Shown here: piece after piece, positions 25,380-35,925 of the stretch
Numbering within the stretch: the first letter of the stretch is position 1
Layout of the letters: each line of letters starts with the position of its first letter
Assembly (NCBI GenBank): GCA_009823505.1
Contig: VZQC01008874.1
Span: 62,001-126,000, forward strand
DNA from: Rhizomys pruinosus
Lineage: Eukaryota; Chordata; Mammalia; Rodentia; Spalacidae
DNA: 64,000 nt
Direction: 5' to 3'
The notes under the pieces: model-generated
Told to the model about the DNA's origin: nothing
The model's input: the letters and a program-made list of their open reading frames with translations, nothing else
Database searches by the model: none
Translations under genes and position numbers: made by a program

Positions 25380-25497
25380 CCTGTATATCTTTTATTATAG
25401 TGCTTTTGTTGATGTTTTGTGTATTCTCAGAAATAATTCCTCAGTTCAGTTTAGACATTAATTCCCCTTTCCCTATCCCCCACCCCTCCCCAGATCA
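25380..25497 (-). mobile_element. Very short L1 3' tail
   Basis: The complement of gatgttttgtgtattctcag and the C-rich patch at 25464-25490 equals the last ~110 bp of the L1 terminus (G-rich tract, then ...acacaaaacatca). aggaaaggacttt before and agaaaagacttt after look like its target-site duplication. Confidence 0.7.
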
Positions 25498-25732
25498 TTC
25501 ATTCGCCATAAATGAAGAAAAGACTTTTTAACAAGCATGAGCTAAGACAGGCATTAGGAACAGCAATTAGCAAATGGGATCACCTGAAACTAAAAAGTCT
25601 TGGTAAAACAAATGATATCATCCTTTAAAGGAGAATGTAGGCCTTACAAAATGAGAAAAAAAACCTTACTAGTTATACTTCTGATAGGGGTTAACATGTA
25701 GAATATGCAAAGAATTCAAAAAGTATAACCAT
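25498..25732 (+). pseudogene. L1 ORF2 fragment, part 2
   Basis: Continues the fragment of 24940-25128 (gcattaggaacagcaattag, gaaactaaaaagtcttgg). Interrupted again at about 25733 by another L1 tail. Confidence 0.75.
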
Positions 25733-25734
25733 AC

Positions 25735-26547
25735 ATGTATCATCCTTGCCCAAACTGTTAAATAACTTGGACCTAGCAAGATACACCCCACTGGTGCAAT
25801 AGTTGCAGGAATGTTAAATACTACATGTTGGATTCATTGTCCATTTCACAAAATGAAGCCCATATCTGCGAGTCATAACAGGTCTAGGAATGTTTAGCTA
25901 GAAAGGTTTCAGGCCAGGGAGAACTACTACTATTAGTCTGCTAAATGGTTATTAGTATTCAGTAACACCTAATGAATTGTTTCACCCATAGATGAATCTC
26001 TCAAATCTCACAAGAGAAATATCTTCATCTAGCAGATCATAATACACAGAGCCACAACTAACCAATGTGCAGGGAATGATGCTGCAGAATGCATATCCCA
26101 GAAAAGGACACCATATCAAACTTTTGCTTTCCAAGTTCAGGGATTCACTTTTGGAAGAAGAGGAAGAAAGATTTCAAGAGCCCAAGTTGGTAGATGAATT
26201 CAGGAAAACAGTTTTCCACACATTAGGTAGTTGATCATATAAACTCATAGCAATGCTGACAGCATAGATAAGACCCACAGAAGCTCAAACCACAGAATCT
26301 CAGCATGGAAGTTGGGAGGTGGGTAGCTGGAGCTCAGGAGGAACTCTTGGCAACTGATGACCTCTGAGTGAGGGAGAGTCACTGAAGACTATATCTATTT
26401 GGTATTTGGGGACACAGGTTTGACTGGAGATATACATGAAATTGGGTGGGGAGTAAGAGACTGTGTGTGGGGGAGGAGTCTAGACATGATCAAAATATAC
26501 TGCATGTATTTGAACAATTCAATAAGCATTAAAATAGAAAAACAAAA
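25735..26547 (+). mobile_element. L1 3' end inserted in L1 ORF2
   Basis: About 810 bp splitting the ORF2 fragment. Its last 280 bp show the old-L1 pattern: gggtggggagtaagagac, aaaatatactgcatg and aataagcattaaaata. The left half is not recognised. Confidence 0.6.
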
Positions 26548-27042
26548 ATCCAGTTAAAAATTGGAGCAAGGAACTAAACAGAGAGCTTCCAAAGGACAAA
26601 AGGTAAAGGGTTAATAAATATTTTCTTATTTTATTCTTATTTTTACTTTTTTTTTTTTGTGTGTGTGTTTGTGGGTGCACTCATGTTATGCAGTTTTATG
26701 CACTGCTTACAGAGGAATATAGAGGGCTTTGAATCTCCTGGAACTAAAGTTAAAGACAGTTGTTAGCTGACATGTGTGTGCTGGAATCAAACCATGGTCC
26801 TCTGCAAGAGTACCAGTGCTCTATTAACTACTGAACTGTCTCTCCAGCCATGCTAAGAAATATTTTTCAAATGTTAAAGTTCCTTAACCATCAGGAAAAT
26901 GCAAATCCAATTACTGTGGGACATTCACCTTGCCCCACGAAGAATGTCTAAAGACCCAAATTAACAAACAAGCAAATGCTGGTGAGGAGTGGGAGAGGTT
27001 AAACACTTGTTCACTGCTGCTGGATTTAATAAGTGGAGCCAC
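26548..27042 (+). pseudogene. L1 ORF2 fragment, part 3 (split by a B2)
   Basis: 26548-26624 and 26850-27042 continue ORF2: ccagttaaaaattggagc, ccatcaggaaaatgcaaatc and ggtgaggagtgggagaggtt, the C-terminal Cys-rich region. The coding frame is destroyed. Confidence 0.75.
26625..26849 (-). mobile_element. B2 SINE, old copy
   Basis: T-rich tail complement with GTGTGTGT, tgaatctcctggaactaaag and ctgtctctccagcca head. Flanked by aaatatttt on both sides. Confidence 0.8.
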
Positions 27043-27092
27043 GTCGTCTGTAAGATTGGTTGGTGCTCTTAACCGCTAGGCCATCTCTCTTT
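27043..27092 (-). mobile_element. Isolated B2 head fragment
   Basis: Only the Pol III head end (gctcttaaccgctaggccat) of a young-type B2 remains; the body and tail are missing. A deletion or assembly fault could explain it. Confidence 0.6.
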
Positions 27093-27324
27093 AATCCCTT
27101 ATTAGCCATTCCTTTCTCACTTCTGTCTGATCTAACATCCTTGTGACTACCATGTGAAATCTTTTGAAATGCAATAACTCAGCAGACCACTAGTTTCCAC
27201 CAAGCTCAAAGCAGAAAATGTCATCAGGTGACTGCTTATAAATAAAAATTCTGTTTGCTATACCCCACTCATCTGATGTTTCCACCAATATTTTGAAGTG
27301 CCTTGATGTATGCCATTCTTTGTT

Positions 27325-27590
27325 TTGTTTCTTGTTTTGAAGTTCTGTGCATTTCATACATCATTTCTCAGTCCAATTTATACTCATTTCCCTTTCCATG
27401 CCCCCACCCCACCCAAGTTTGCGCATTCTGCCATACCTGCTTTGTATCTTTTTCTCGGTCTTTTTACAGTTTTCCAAAGCAGATTATTGTTTGGAAACTT
27501 TACTGTTTTCAGTTTGTTCTTGATCACAATCATTTTTGTTGTTACCTCCAATTTGTACTGCCTCAACATATGCATACACACACACAAAAA
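27325..27590 (-). mobile_element. L1 3' end
   Basis: gttctgtgcatttcatacat, the C-rich patch at 27400-27416 and the downstream order match the old L1 tail at 4600-4880 in the same orientation. 5'-truncated. Confidence 0.7.
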
Positions 27591-27591
27591 A

Positions 27592-27845
27592 AAAAAATTA
27601 ATTTTTAATTTATTTCTGTATGTGTATTGAATGTACTGTCCGCATGCAAAAGTGTGTGCACCCATGTCACCCATGTCGTGCAATGCCGCAGAGGTCAGAA
27701 GGGGTGTCGGATTCCCCTGGAACTGGAGTTCTCCCTGAAATTGGAGTTTTGGATGGTTCTCGGCCACTATGTGGGTGCTGGGGATCAAACTTGGGTCCTC
27801 TGTAAGAGCATTCGGTGCTCTTAACCACCAGGCCATCTCTCCAGC
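27592..27845 (-). mobile_element. B2 SINE, young subfamily
   Basis: Full length, with a small local duplication (cccatgtca / cccatgtcg at 27661-27678). Head complement gccatctctccagcc; CpGs partly kept. Confidence 0.88.
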
Positions 27846-28089
27846 CTAACTATACTAAAATTATATCATCTGAAAATAAACTGTATGTTATTTCAGGATT
27901 CACATTTTTCCTTTTTAAATTTATATTTATATACCTACCTACACACCCTCCACCCATATACCAAGATTGTCTGAAAATAAGTGGTAGGTTAATTCTAAAG
28001 CTTGTTAAGGGATTCACATTATAAGAGCACAGTTGCTTTCAGAAAAAGAGGAATATAATATTGACATTGCTCAGTTTGCCTTACAACTA

Positions 28090-31069
28090 GGTGCTTGGTA
28101 CTAGCATCCACAAATGAGGGATACCATTCATCACTTGTTTTTCTGGGACTGTGTTACTTCACTTAGCATAATGGCTTTGAGTTTCATCCATTTATCTGCA
28201 AAGTTCATGATGCCATCTTTCTTTACCACTGCATAGAACTCCATTGTGTAGATGTACCACATTTTCTCTATCTATCCATTTACTGGTTGAGGGGCATTTG
28301 GGTTGGTTCCAGCTCTTTGCTATTGTGAAGAGAGGTTCAGTAAACAGATATGGATGTATCTCTGTGGTAGAATGAGTCTTGTGGGTATATACCCAAAAGT
28401 GGTCAGGTGGTAGGCTCATTTTGAGTCTTCTAAGGGTTCTCCACACTGCTTTCCATTAGTGGTTGTAATTTGAGTTTACTTCCCACCAGCAGTGGACGGA
28501 GTGTTCCCCTTTCTCCAAAACCTTCTCCATTTGGTATCATTTTTGTTTTCTTGATCCTATCCAGTCATATCAGAGTGAGAGATATTCTTAGAATGTTTTA
28601 ATTTGCATTTCCTTAAATATTAGTGATGTTGACACTTTTTTTAAAATTTTTTGTTATGTTATGAATGTACTGTCTTGCATGTAGGTTTGTGCACCCATGT
28701 ATGCAATGCCACGGAGGTCAGAGAGGGCTTCAGTTCCCCTGGAACTGTGGAGTTCTCTTGGAATTGGAGTTACAGAGGGTTCTTAGCTGCCCATGTAGGT
28801 GCTGGGGATCGAACTGGCGTCCTCTGCAGGAGCAGTCGGTGCTCTTAACCACTAGCTATCTCTCCAAGCCCGATGTGAAACACTTTTTAAGATGTTCTCA
28901 GCCATATTTACTTCCCCATTTGTGAAGTGTTTGTTCAGCTCTTTATCTTTTGAGTGAATCATTTGTTTTCATCTTTGTTTTTGAGTAGTTTATATATTCT
29001 GGAAGTTAACGCTTTGTCAGATATATATTCAGTGAAGGTTTTCTTCAGCCAACTCGGTCAGTTTTTCTCTTCACAGCATGTCTACTGCTAAACAGAAGCT
29101 TTTGATTTTAATGAGGTCCCCACTTGTCAATTTGCTCTCGTTTTCCTGTGTAAGCTTCCCACCTGTTTGATTTAGAAAATTTTTCCTACACATATGTTTT
29201 GTAAGTTGGTGCCAACCTTTCTTCTATCACCTCAGAGTTGGAGTTTCACATGGAGGTCTTTTGATACATTGGAGTTTATTTTTGTACAGGGGGTTTAGTT
29301 TTTATTTTCTACATTTGGTGATACAGTTTTCCAACCACCATTTGTTAAATGCTGTCCTTTCATCCATCATATCTCTACCCCTGTTCCCTTTTGTCAAATA
29401 TGAGTGGCTGAAATTATATGAGACCAAGTTTGGATCTTCAGTTGTCCATTGTATATAGGTCTGCTTTTGTGCCAGTACCAGCCTGTTTTTATTAACTATA
29501 GCCCTGTAATTATAGTTTGAAGTCTGGTAAAAAGATCCCCCCCCCCCCTGTATTGCTCTTTTCACTCAGGGGTTTGCTAGTTATTTGGGTTCTTTCGTTT
29601 TTCCATATAAATTTAAGGGAATTTTTTTTTCCAGTCTTGAAGAACACTCATGGTATTTTAAATTTGAGATTTGCAGATGAATCTGTATGTTAGTTTGGAT
29701 AGAATGGACAATTTTACTATTATTAATTTTTCTAATCCATAAGCATGAGATTTATTATTTTCGCCTTGCCATTTCCCCCTTAAGGGAAGTTTTCTATTTT
29801 TTTTTTCTTTACTAGGTGATGATGTGGCTGTGGGTTTGTTGTTATATGGCCTTTGGACTTTTGTTGAGGAATGTTCCCTAAGTCCAGATTCCCTATAGAA
29901 CTTTAAACATTGAATGGATTCTGGATCATGTCAAAGGCTTTTTTCTGCATCAATTGAAGATGATCGTGGTGTATTTTGTCTTCAGGAGTCCTTTAGGTAT
30001 GTATATATATTTATGACTTCATATATGTTGAATCCATCCATCCATCTCTGGTAGATATCCAACTTGATCATGTTGGATGATCTTTTTGGGGAAAATGTGT
30101 GCTTGGCGTATGTGAGTTGTACAAGTATTTTTGTTGAGAATTTTTTGCCATGCTATGTTCATTAATGAGATGGGTCTAAAGTTTTCCTTTTGGTTGTCTC
30201 TTTGCCTTGCCTGGTTTTTGGTATTAGATACTACTGGCATTCATAGAAAGAATTGGGAGAGTTCCTTCTGTTTGTATCCTTCTGAACGTTAGTGTAATTT
30301 TTTTAATTTTTTTTTTTTTAATGTTTTATAAATTTCTGCTGTTGGAAAACATCTGGGCCTGGGCTTTTTTTTTTTTTAGTTGGGAGATTTTTTTTTTATT
30401 TATTACATCTTCAAGCTCTCCTCAAATATTATGGATCGGTTTAAACTGTCAGTCTTCCTTGGTTAGCTTTTGTATATTGCCAGTATTAGAATATTCACTA
30501 TTTTTCATTGGTTTTTCAAATAGTCCAGCACAGGTTTTTGAAGTATTCAATATGATTGTCTGGATCATTTTCTTTGTCTGTCTGATGCTTCCTCTCTCAA
30601 CATGAATACTATTAAACTGGAATTTCTCTCTCCTTTTTTTATTTTTTTTTTGTTAACTGGCTAGTGTCTGTCTATATTGTTTATCTTTTCAAAGATAAGC
30701 GTTTGGACTTCATTGACTCTTTTGTATTGTTTTCTTTGTTTATATTTCATAGTGATTTTTGATATATTTCTGCTGAATTTTGTTAGTACTTTTTCCTTCT
30801 TTCCTGTCCATTGGGTTTAGGGTTCATTTGTTGTTGTCTCGTGTGTTTTTTAGCTTCAGGTTAGATAGGTTATATTGTTCCCTTCTGTGTTTCCTTCTCT
30901 TTTTTTTTTTTTTAATGAGGGCACATTTAGGGCCATAAAATTTCCCTTAGGACTTGCTTTTGAAAGTATCCCCCCGATATATTATTGTATTGTAATTGTC
31001 CTTTCATTCAGTCTTCCATAGAATACTTCATATAGATTCGTTGTTTTCCCTGACCAATTCATATATTCG
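28090..31069 (-). pseudogene. L1 ORF2 pseudogene (reverse transcriptase to C-terminus)
   Basis: L1 ORF2 encodes the endonuclease/reverse transcriptase that drives L1 and SINE retroposition. Minus-strand pieces match it in order: C-terminus at 28100-28450, then the region before it, then RT motif pieces RPISLMN and HDQVGYLP at 30060-30180, and the N-terminal RT region to 31069. Stops and frameshifts are frequent. A B2 splits it at 28633-28870, and T-run expansions at 30300-30400 and 30900 shift the frame. Not functional. Confidence 0.88.
28633..28870 (-). mobile_element. B2 SINE inside L1 ORF2
   Basis: Minus-strand copy with gtacttcttg-type tail complement, cccctggaactgtggagtt and tctctccaagccc head. 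It interrupts the L1 gene. Confidence 0.85.
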
Positions 31070-31580
31070 ACCCGGTTGTGTTGTTTAGTCTCCATATGTT
31101 CTTGTAGAGGCTAGTAGGACTATAGTGAGCAAACTATTCAGAGTCGCTTGATGTTGTCGCTATTATTGCACTGTGGACATGATAGCATTCATAAATAAAT
31201 TCAAATCCGTATTGGAATTTGTTGACAATCATTAGGAAATTTTTTCATATATGTGATTTTGATTTTTTCGAATAAAATATGTATGGTGTTAAATACACGA
31301 TTATTGAGTGGAATGTTACATAGTGAGTGGGTGCCTCGAGATATAGAAAGAGGTAATATACTCTTGGTGTCTTGAGGGCCTGATATTGAATTACAGTGAT
31401 GTCTAGCGAACGAGTTCTCTACATTTTGGATATATTAGGATGGTGATTTAATTGGAGCGAAAGAGAGTAGATCTGATGTTTCTTCCTCGTTTATAGTTTA
31501 TCTAGTACTCCCGTTCACCTCCATTCGACAACGAGGGCTCAGTGTAATTAGAAGAGGTAAATTAATGAAGTACCAATTTC
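31070..31580 (-). mobile_element. Scrambled L1 ORF2 stretch, minus orientation
   Basis: Still aligns with the L1 ORF2 order (compare with the complement of 53200-53490) through landmarks such as the actgtgg and gggctcagtg words, but about a quarter to a third of bases differ and new CpGs appear. See the finding. Confidence 0.6.
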
Positions 31581-32710
31581 TCCACTTCCTCCCAAGATCG
31601 ATGCTATATAGGGATAATAATCTGTTAACTTGAATCAGGTAACAGACATCTATCAAAGATTGTCAATAAACGGGTCAGTGCGATTAGATTACAACCATAA
31701 AAAGACCAGTTCAGAGACTTCGCACCATGCAAATTTGGAGAAATTTCCCTCCTCATTACACTAGGTCTTAAAAGTGCTAGATGCTCAAAACGAAGACAAA
31801 ACACTGAAAGCCACGAGAGAAAAATAGCAACCATATTAGGTACATTGATGAAATTCATATCGGGGACATGAAGTTAGCCCTAATTTCAAGCGTTTGAAAT
31901 TTAATAGCGAGTCGTGTAGGATAGGTAGTCCTTCCTTATGTCGTGCCTTAAACTATTGAAAGCCAGAAGTAATTTTGTAGGCATCCTCGAAAGGGACTTC
32001 GATCAGTGGGCTCTATAAACTGTGACTATATAGTGCAACCCCAGATTATAATATTACCCGAGCTAAAAACTACTGTCAATTACCAGTGGTCTGATAAGCG
32101 TAGTGAAGTAAAATATTTTTATCCTATCACAACGAACATAAAACAAGGCCATGGCACAAGAATTTTTTATATACTCATGTCAAGAAAACCAATCTTCCAG
32201 AAAATACTCGAAGCTTTCGGAGAGAGCAACGAGTGGACAGGATGCACAATATCCCCTATACACAACGCAACTAAATGTGGACGAAATTAAATGCAAAATC
32301 ATCTAACTCAATGACCACTGAACCAATAAACCCCCTAGCTATGCTAGACTATGGCACGCCCACAACACCCCACTAAAAGCTATAGCGATTGATAATATGC
32401 GGTAGAGCCAAGACAAATGTTTTATCAATTACTCTTTACTTTTCTCACACTCATAAAATCTCCATCTTCTAAATATTACATTATTTAGAATGGTCTATGA
32501 GAGACTCCCACAGAAATCAAGAGTTATTACATGTGTATTAGAATGGATATCGAGAGAATGATCAGGAAACAGAATCCATCTACTTGCTGCCTACAAGAAA
32601 TCCCAGGCTCTTACCCTCCGAGTACCAGAAAACAAAAATGTTAAATTGCATAAGGATTGTGAAAAAAATATTCCCAAATATTTATCAAATTTAGTGATAT
32701 CTAAAAATGC
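31581..32710 (+). mobile_element. Scrambled L1 ORF1-to-ORF2 stretch, plus orientation
   Basis: Read on the plus strand it follows ORF1 (landmarks tgctagatgctcaaaa, actgaaagccacgagaga, cagaaaatactcgaag) and then the start of ORF2 (aggaaacagaatccatctac) at the same poor identity. It faces opposite to the L1 on both sides. Confidence 0.55.
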
Positions 32711-33099
32711 ATGCTAGGTACCATGGGAAGGGATATTCTCGTTTTGTGTTGGTGAACAACTCACACAGCTCAGAACTGTACTTGGTGAGTTATTATATGC
32801 ATTTGCCAAGGTGAGGAGCACTTAATTTACAATGAAACATCTTTCAGCCTAATAAAGAAAAAAATAATGAACAACTCAATATTTAGCAGTCTGGACAAGC
32901 GAAATGACCTATATATTCTCATAGTTATGAATTATGTGGACATGCTTTATCTATAGCGTGTAGTCTCATATTTCATTTGGCTTTTGAAATAGGAATGATT
33001 CTTTTTGCTTTGTTATTTTGATAACTTATAAAGTTGAGGCTGAAATATGTCATGTTTGAAGAATTATCACTCCAATACAACCATTAAGAGCATCCAATC
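32711..33099. other. Unassigned DNA inside the disrupted L1
   Basis: No clear alignment to L1 in either orientation. Its right flank joins an L1 3'-UTR-like piece. Confidence 0.35.
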
Positions 33100-33240
33100 C
33101 AGACCCACATAACGCAACGAACCAAGCCCCTATGATGGTAAGTCTAAACCACCATCAGTGTCTGCCTTTGTGTAGGTTCCTAACAGGGAATTTCCTGTGC
33201 CCCAGGTAGGGGTCTGCTGTGCTTGTTTGAGACTATTTGT
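33100..33240 (-). mobile_element. Displaced L1 3'-UTR-like fragment
   Basis: aaaccaccatcagtgtctgc and aatttcctgtgccccagg resemble 4993-5040 of the old L1 3' region, out of place beside ORF2 sequence. Confidence 0.45.
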
Positions 33241-33244
33241 TTGG

Positions 33245-33510
33245 TATAAGTAATTCATGTTTACATTCCTTATCATTTTAATTTTGTTTCTGTCCTTGAG
33301 GGTGAGATGGGCTTCTTGTAGACAGCATATAGATGGATTCTGTTTCCTGATCCATTCTCTCTATCTATATCTTTTGATTGGGGAGTTTAGACCATTAATA
33401 TTTAAGGTTATTATTGAGAGATGTGTTGCTTCCTTTCACCTTATTTTTTGCTTGCATTCTTGCTCTAGGTTTATATTATGCTGTTATGCATTTCTTAATT
33501 TCTCTCTTTA
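33245..33510 (-). pseudogene. L1 ORF2 N-terminal piece and inter-ORF region
   Basis: The complement contains the ORF2 start landmarks (aggaaacagaat, cagcacc-type region) in minus orientation. It joins ORF1 at about 33510. Confidence 0.75.
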
Positions 33511-34705
33511 GTTGCTTGGTGATAGTTGCTTCTTTCCTCTGTTCTTTGAATTGCTTCGAGTATTTTCTGAAGTGTTGGTTTTTTGACATGTATTCTTTCA
33601 TGCTGTTTATGTCGTGATAGATTTTTCTTCCTCCTTCAACTGTAATTGACAGTTTTACTGGGTATAATAATCTGGGTTGGCATCTAAAGTCATTTAGCAC
33701 TGTGAATACTTTGGTCCACATTCTTCTGGCTTTCATAGTTTGCACTGAGACATCAGCTGAATTCTGATGGGTTTCCCTATATGTAACTTGTGTTTTTTTC
33801 TCGTGGCTTTCTGTGTTTTGTTTCGTTTTGAGCATCTAGCATTTTAACTGTGAAAATGGTGTGAGGGGAATTTCTTTTGGTTCTTTGTCTATTTGGTGTT
33901 CATTGCTTCTTGATTTGTTGTTGTTTTTCTTTTTTTCAGTTTGGGGGAAATTTTCTCTATTATTCTGTTGAAGATCTGCCATTATTGTATTCTGGGATTC
34001 TTCTCTTCCTCTATCCCTATAATGCAGAGATGTAGTCTTTTCATAGCGCCCTGCATTTCCTGGTTGGTCCACTATTTTTTTTTTTTAATTTTTCATAATC
34101 TTTACTGAGCATTAGTGTTCTGTTTATCCTCAGTCTGATATTATTTTTTCTGCTTCCTTCATTCTGCTTCTGAGCTTTTTCCATCCTTTCCTGTTGATTG
34201 ATGAGTTTCAATTTCCTTTTTCATTTCATCCTGAGATTTTTTAGTATTTCCACTTCCTTTCGAAGCTTTTCATTCTCTTCTTATAGCTCCTTGCTTCGCT
34301 GGTTAGTTTCTTTTTTCCTTTCAGCCTGGGATCTTTTCATTATTTCCACTTCCTTCTGGAGTTTGTCAAACTCTCCCTCTAGTTCTTTCCAGAGTTTATC
34401 ATTCTTTTCTTCTAATTCCTTCCTGAGTTCTTCATTCTCTCCCCTTAGTTCTCTGATTTGTTCTTTATATTCTTTGATTTCTTTGACTATGTCTATGATT
34501 TGTCTTCTAAGTTGTATCTTGGTTTCCTTCCAGGGAGATCTAGTTTTAGGGATATTCTGTAGGACTGGTAGAGTTTGGTGTGGATTTATTATGAGCTTTT
34601 CCCATGTTGTTGTTTTCTCATTGTGTATTTGGCATTGTGTATTTTTTTTTAGTTGTTCGTTTTTTTTTTTTTTTTTTTTTTTTGGATTCTGGGGTGCTAA
34701 TCTCA
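33511..34705 (-). pseudogene. L1 ORF1 pseudogene
   Basis: ORF1p pieces: coiled coil rich in Lys/Glu (34281-34706, REKE-type heptads), then the RNA-recognition and C-terminal domain (33535-33835, with pieces such as KARRMW and HFRKYSKQFKEQ). Frameshifts between them and a long A run (T run at 34660-34683) break the frame. Confidence 0.85.
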
Positions 34706-34840
34706 AATATTAAATATGGGGACTGGTTGATCACTCACTCTGCTTCCTGCCAGCCAGTTCCTTTATGTTGGCTATGCAGCCTAGAATCACTAACACTGTG
34801 CCCACTGGATCATCCACACCATAGCACCACCACTTCAGCT
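34706..34840 (-). mobile_element. L1 5'-UTR, 3' part
   Basis: Matches the complement of 51080-51210 (ggctatgcagcctagaatca, ccatagcaccacca). This gives the 5' side of the minus-strand L1 that starts at about 28090. Confidence 0.75.
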
Positions 34841-34869
34841 TGAGCTGGGGGGGGGGTTGGTGTATGGAG

Positions 34870-34932
34870 GGGGGCCCACCTCTGACTCCCAAGTGCTAGG
34901 ATTAAAGGCATGTGCCACCACACCTGGCTATT
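34870..34932 (-). mobile_element. B1 SINE fragment
   Basis: ctgactcccaagtgctagga and ggcatgtgccaccacacctg, the 5' half of B1 in minus orientation; preceded by G runs. Confidence 0.7.
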
Positions 34933-34984
34933 TTCTAAAATATTGTAGAGTAGTTAAAAGTATCAGGCAGGTGTAACTTAGCCT

Positions 34985-35505
34985 TTCTGGATGCTGAAGG
35001 ACCATACTCAATGCCCATACCAATTTGACCAAGGGTCTTAAGGGATAACTTTGTTTCTTGCCCTCAGAGGTCAACTAAGTCCCAGGAGACTATGCATGGA
35101 GGCATCTCTTGAAATGTCCTGCAAATGTGCAGGGAGGTCTTGGAAATCCACTAATGGGACTTCAGCCAGTGTCCAGTCTATAAAGAGGAAAGTCTGCTCA
35201 TGTTTCAAAAAGGGAAGCCTGGTCTAGCAAGACCTGACTTTGTCCTCAAGTGGATGGAACTGGTGATTGAAAAGCCAAAATGAGCCAGGGGATACCTCCT
35301 CCCTGCAAAACCTGAATGACCATTGAGGACCAGATCCTCAGCTGACCTTGAGAAAACAAAAACCTTGGTTAATCTGGGCTAACTGTGTGGCCTTAAACAT
35401 CCAAAAATAAAGTATAAATAAAGAGTAAGTCCTGAGAAATTGTACTTCAGATGTAAAACTTGAGATCTTAGTAAAAAGACAAAAATAAATAAATAAATAA
35501 ATAAA
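34985..35505 (+). repeat. Dispersed repeat, old L1 3'-UTR or LTR
   Basis: Its 3' part matches 5376-5486. Two AATAAA-type signals (near 35406 and 35416) and a (AAAT)n tail at 35484-35510 suggest a retroposed 3' end. I cannot tell L1 from LTR without a library. Confidence 0.5.
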
Positions 35506-35536
35506 TATTATATGGAAATTTCATCCCTGATTTCTT

Positions 35537-35702
35537 TTTTTTTTTTTTTTTTTTTTTTGGTCTTTTTGAGACAGTGTCTCCCTGTAGCCCCAGCTGGCCT
35601 GGAACTCACTCTGTAGACCAAGCTGGCCTTGAATTCACAAAGATCTACCTGCCTCTGCCTCCAGAGTCCCAGGATTAAAGGCATGTACCACCACACAGGG
35701 CC
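35537..35702 (-). mobile_element. B1 SINE with perfect target-site duplication
   Basis: Full-length minus-strand B1 with poly(T), gagacagtgtctccctgtag and caccacacagggc. Flanked by the 15-bp direct repeat catccctgatttctt at 35522-35536 and 35703-35717. Confidence 0.95.
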
Positions 35703-35791
35703 CATCCCTGATTTCTTAACATAATATAAAATGTGAATGATAAAAATTTAATATATATGATGCATTTATAAATATAATTATTGAAAAATAA

Positions 35792-35925
35792 AAGGCCAGG
35801 CATAGTGGCACGCTCATGTAATTCAGGGAATTGAGATAGGAATATTATGACACTGGGCTGTATAGTCAGTTTGAAGCCAACCTGGTCTAAACAACAAGAG
35901 TCTGTCTCATAAACAAAACAAAATG
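35792..35925 (+). mobile_element. B1 SINE, degenerate
   Basis: ggccaggcatagtggcac, agtttgaagccaacctggtc and tctgtctcataaacaaaac. Many substitutions. Confidence 0.65.

Noticed and set aside
27384..27836. 150-codon minus-strand frame
   Set aside because: Lies over a young B2 and an L1 3' tail; SINE/L1 sequence read in a chance frame.
34198..34713. 171-codon plus-strand frame rich in Phe and Ser
   Set aside because: Antisense of the L1 ORF1 coiled coil; complement of Lys/Glu codons gives Phe/Leu/Ser.
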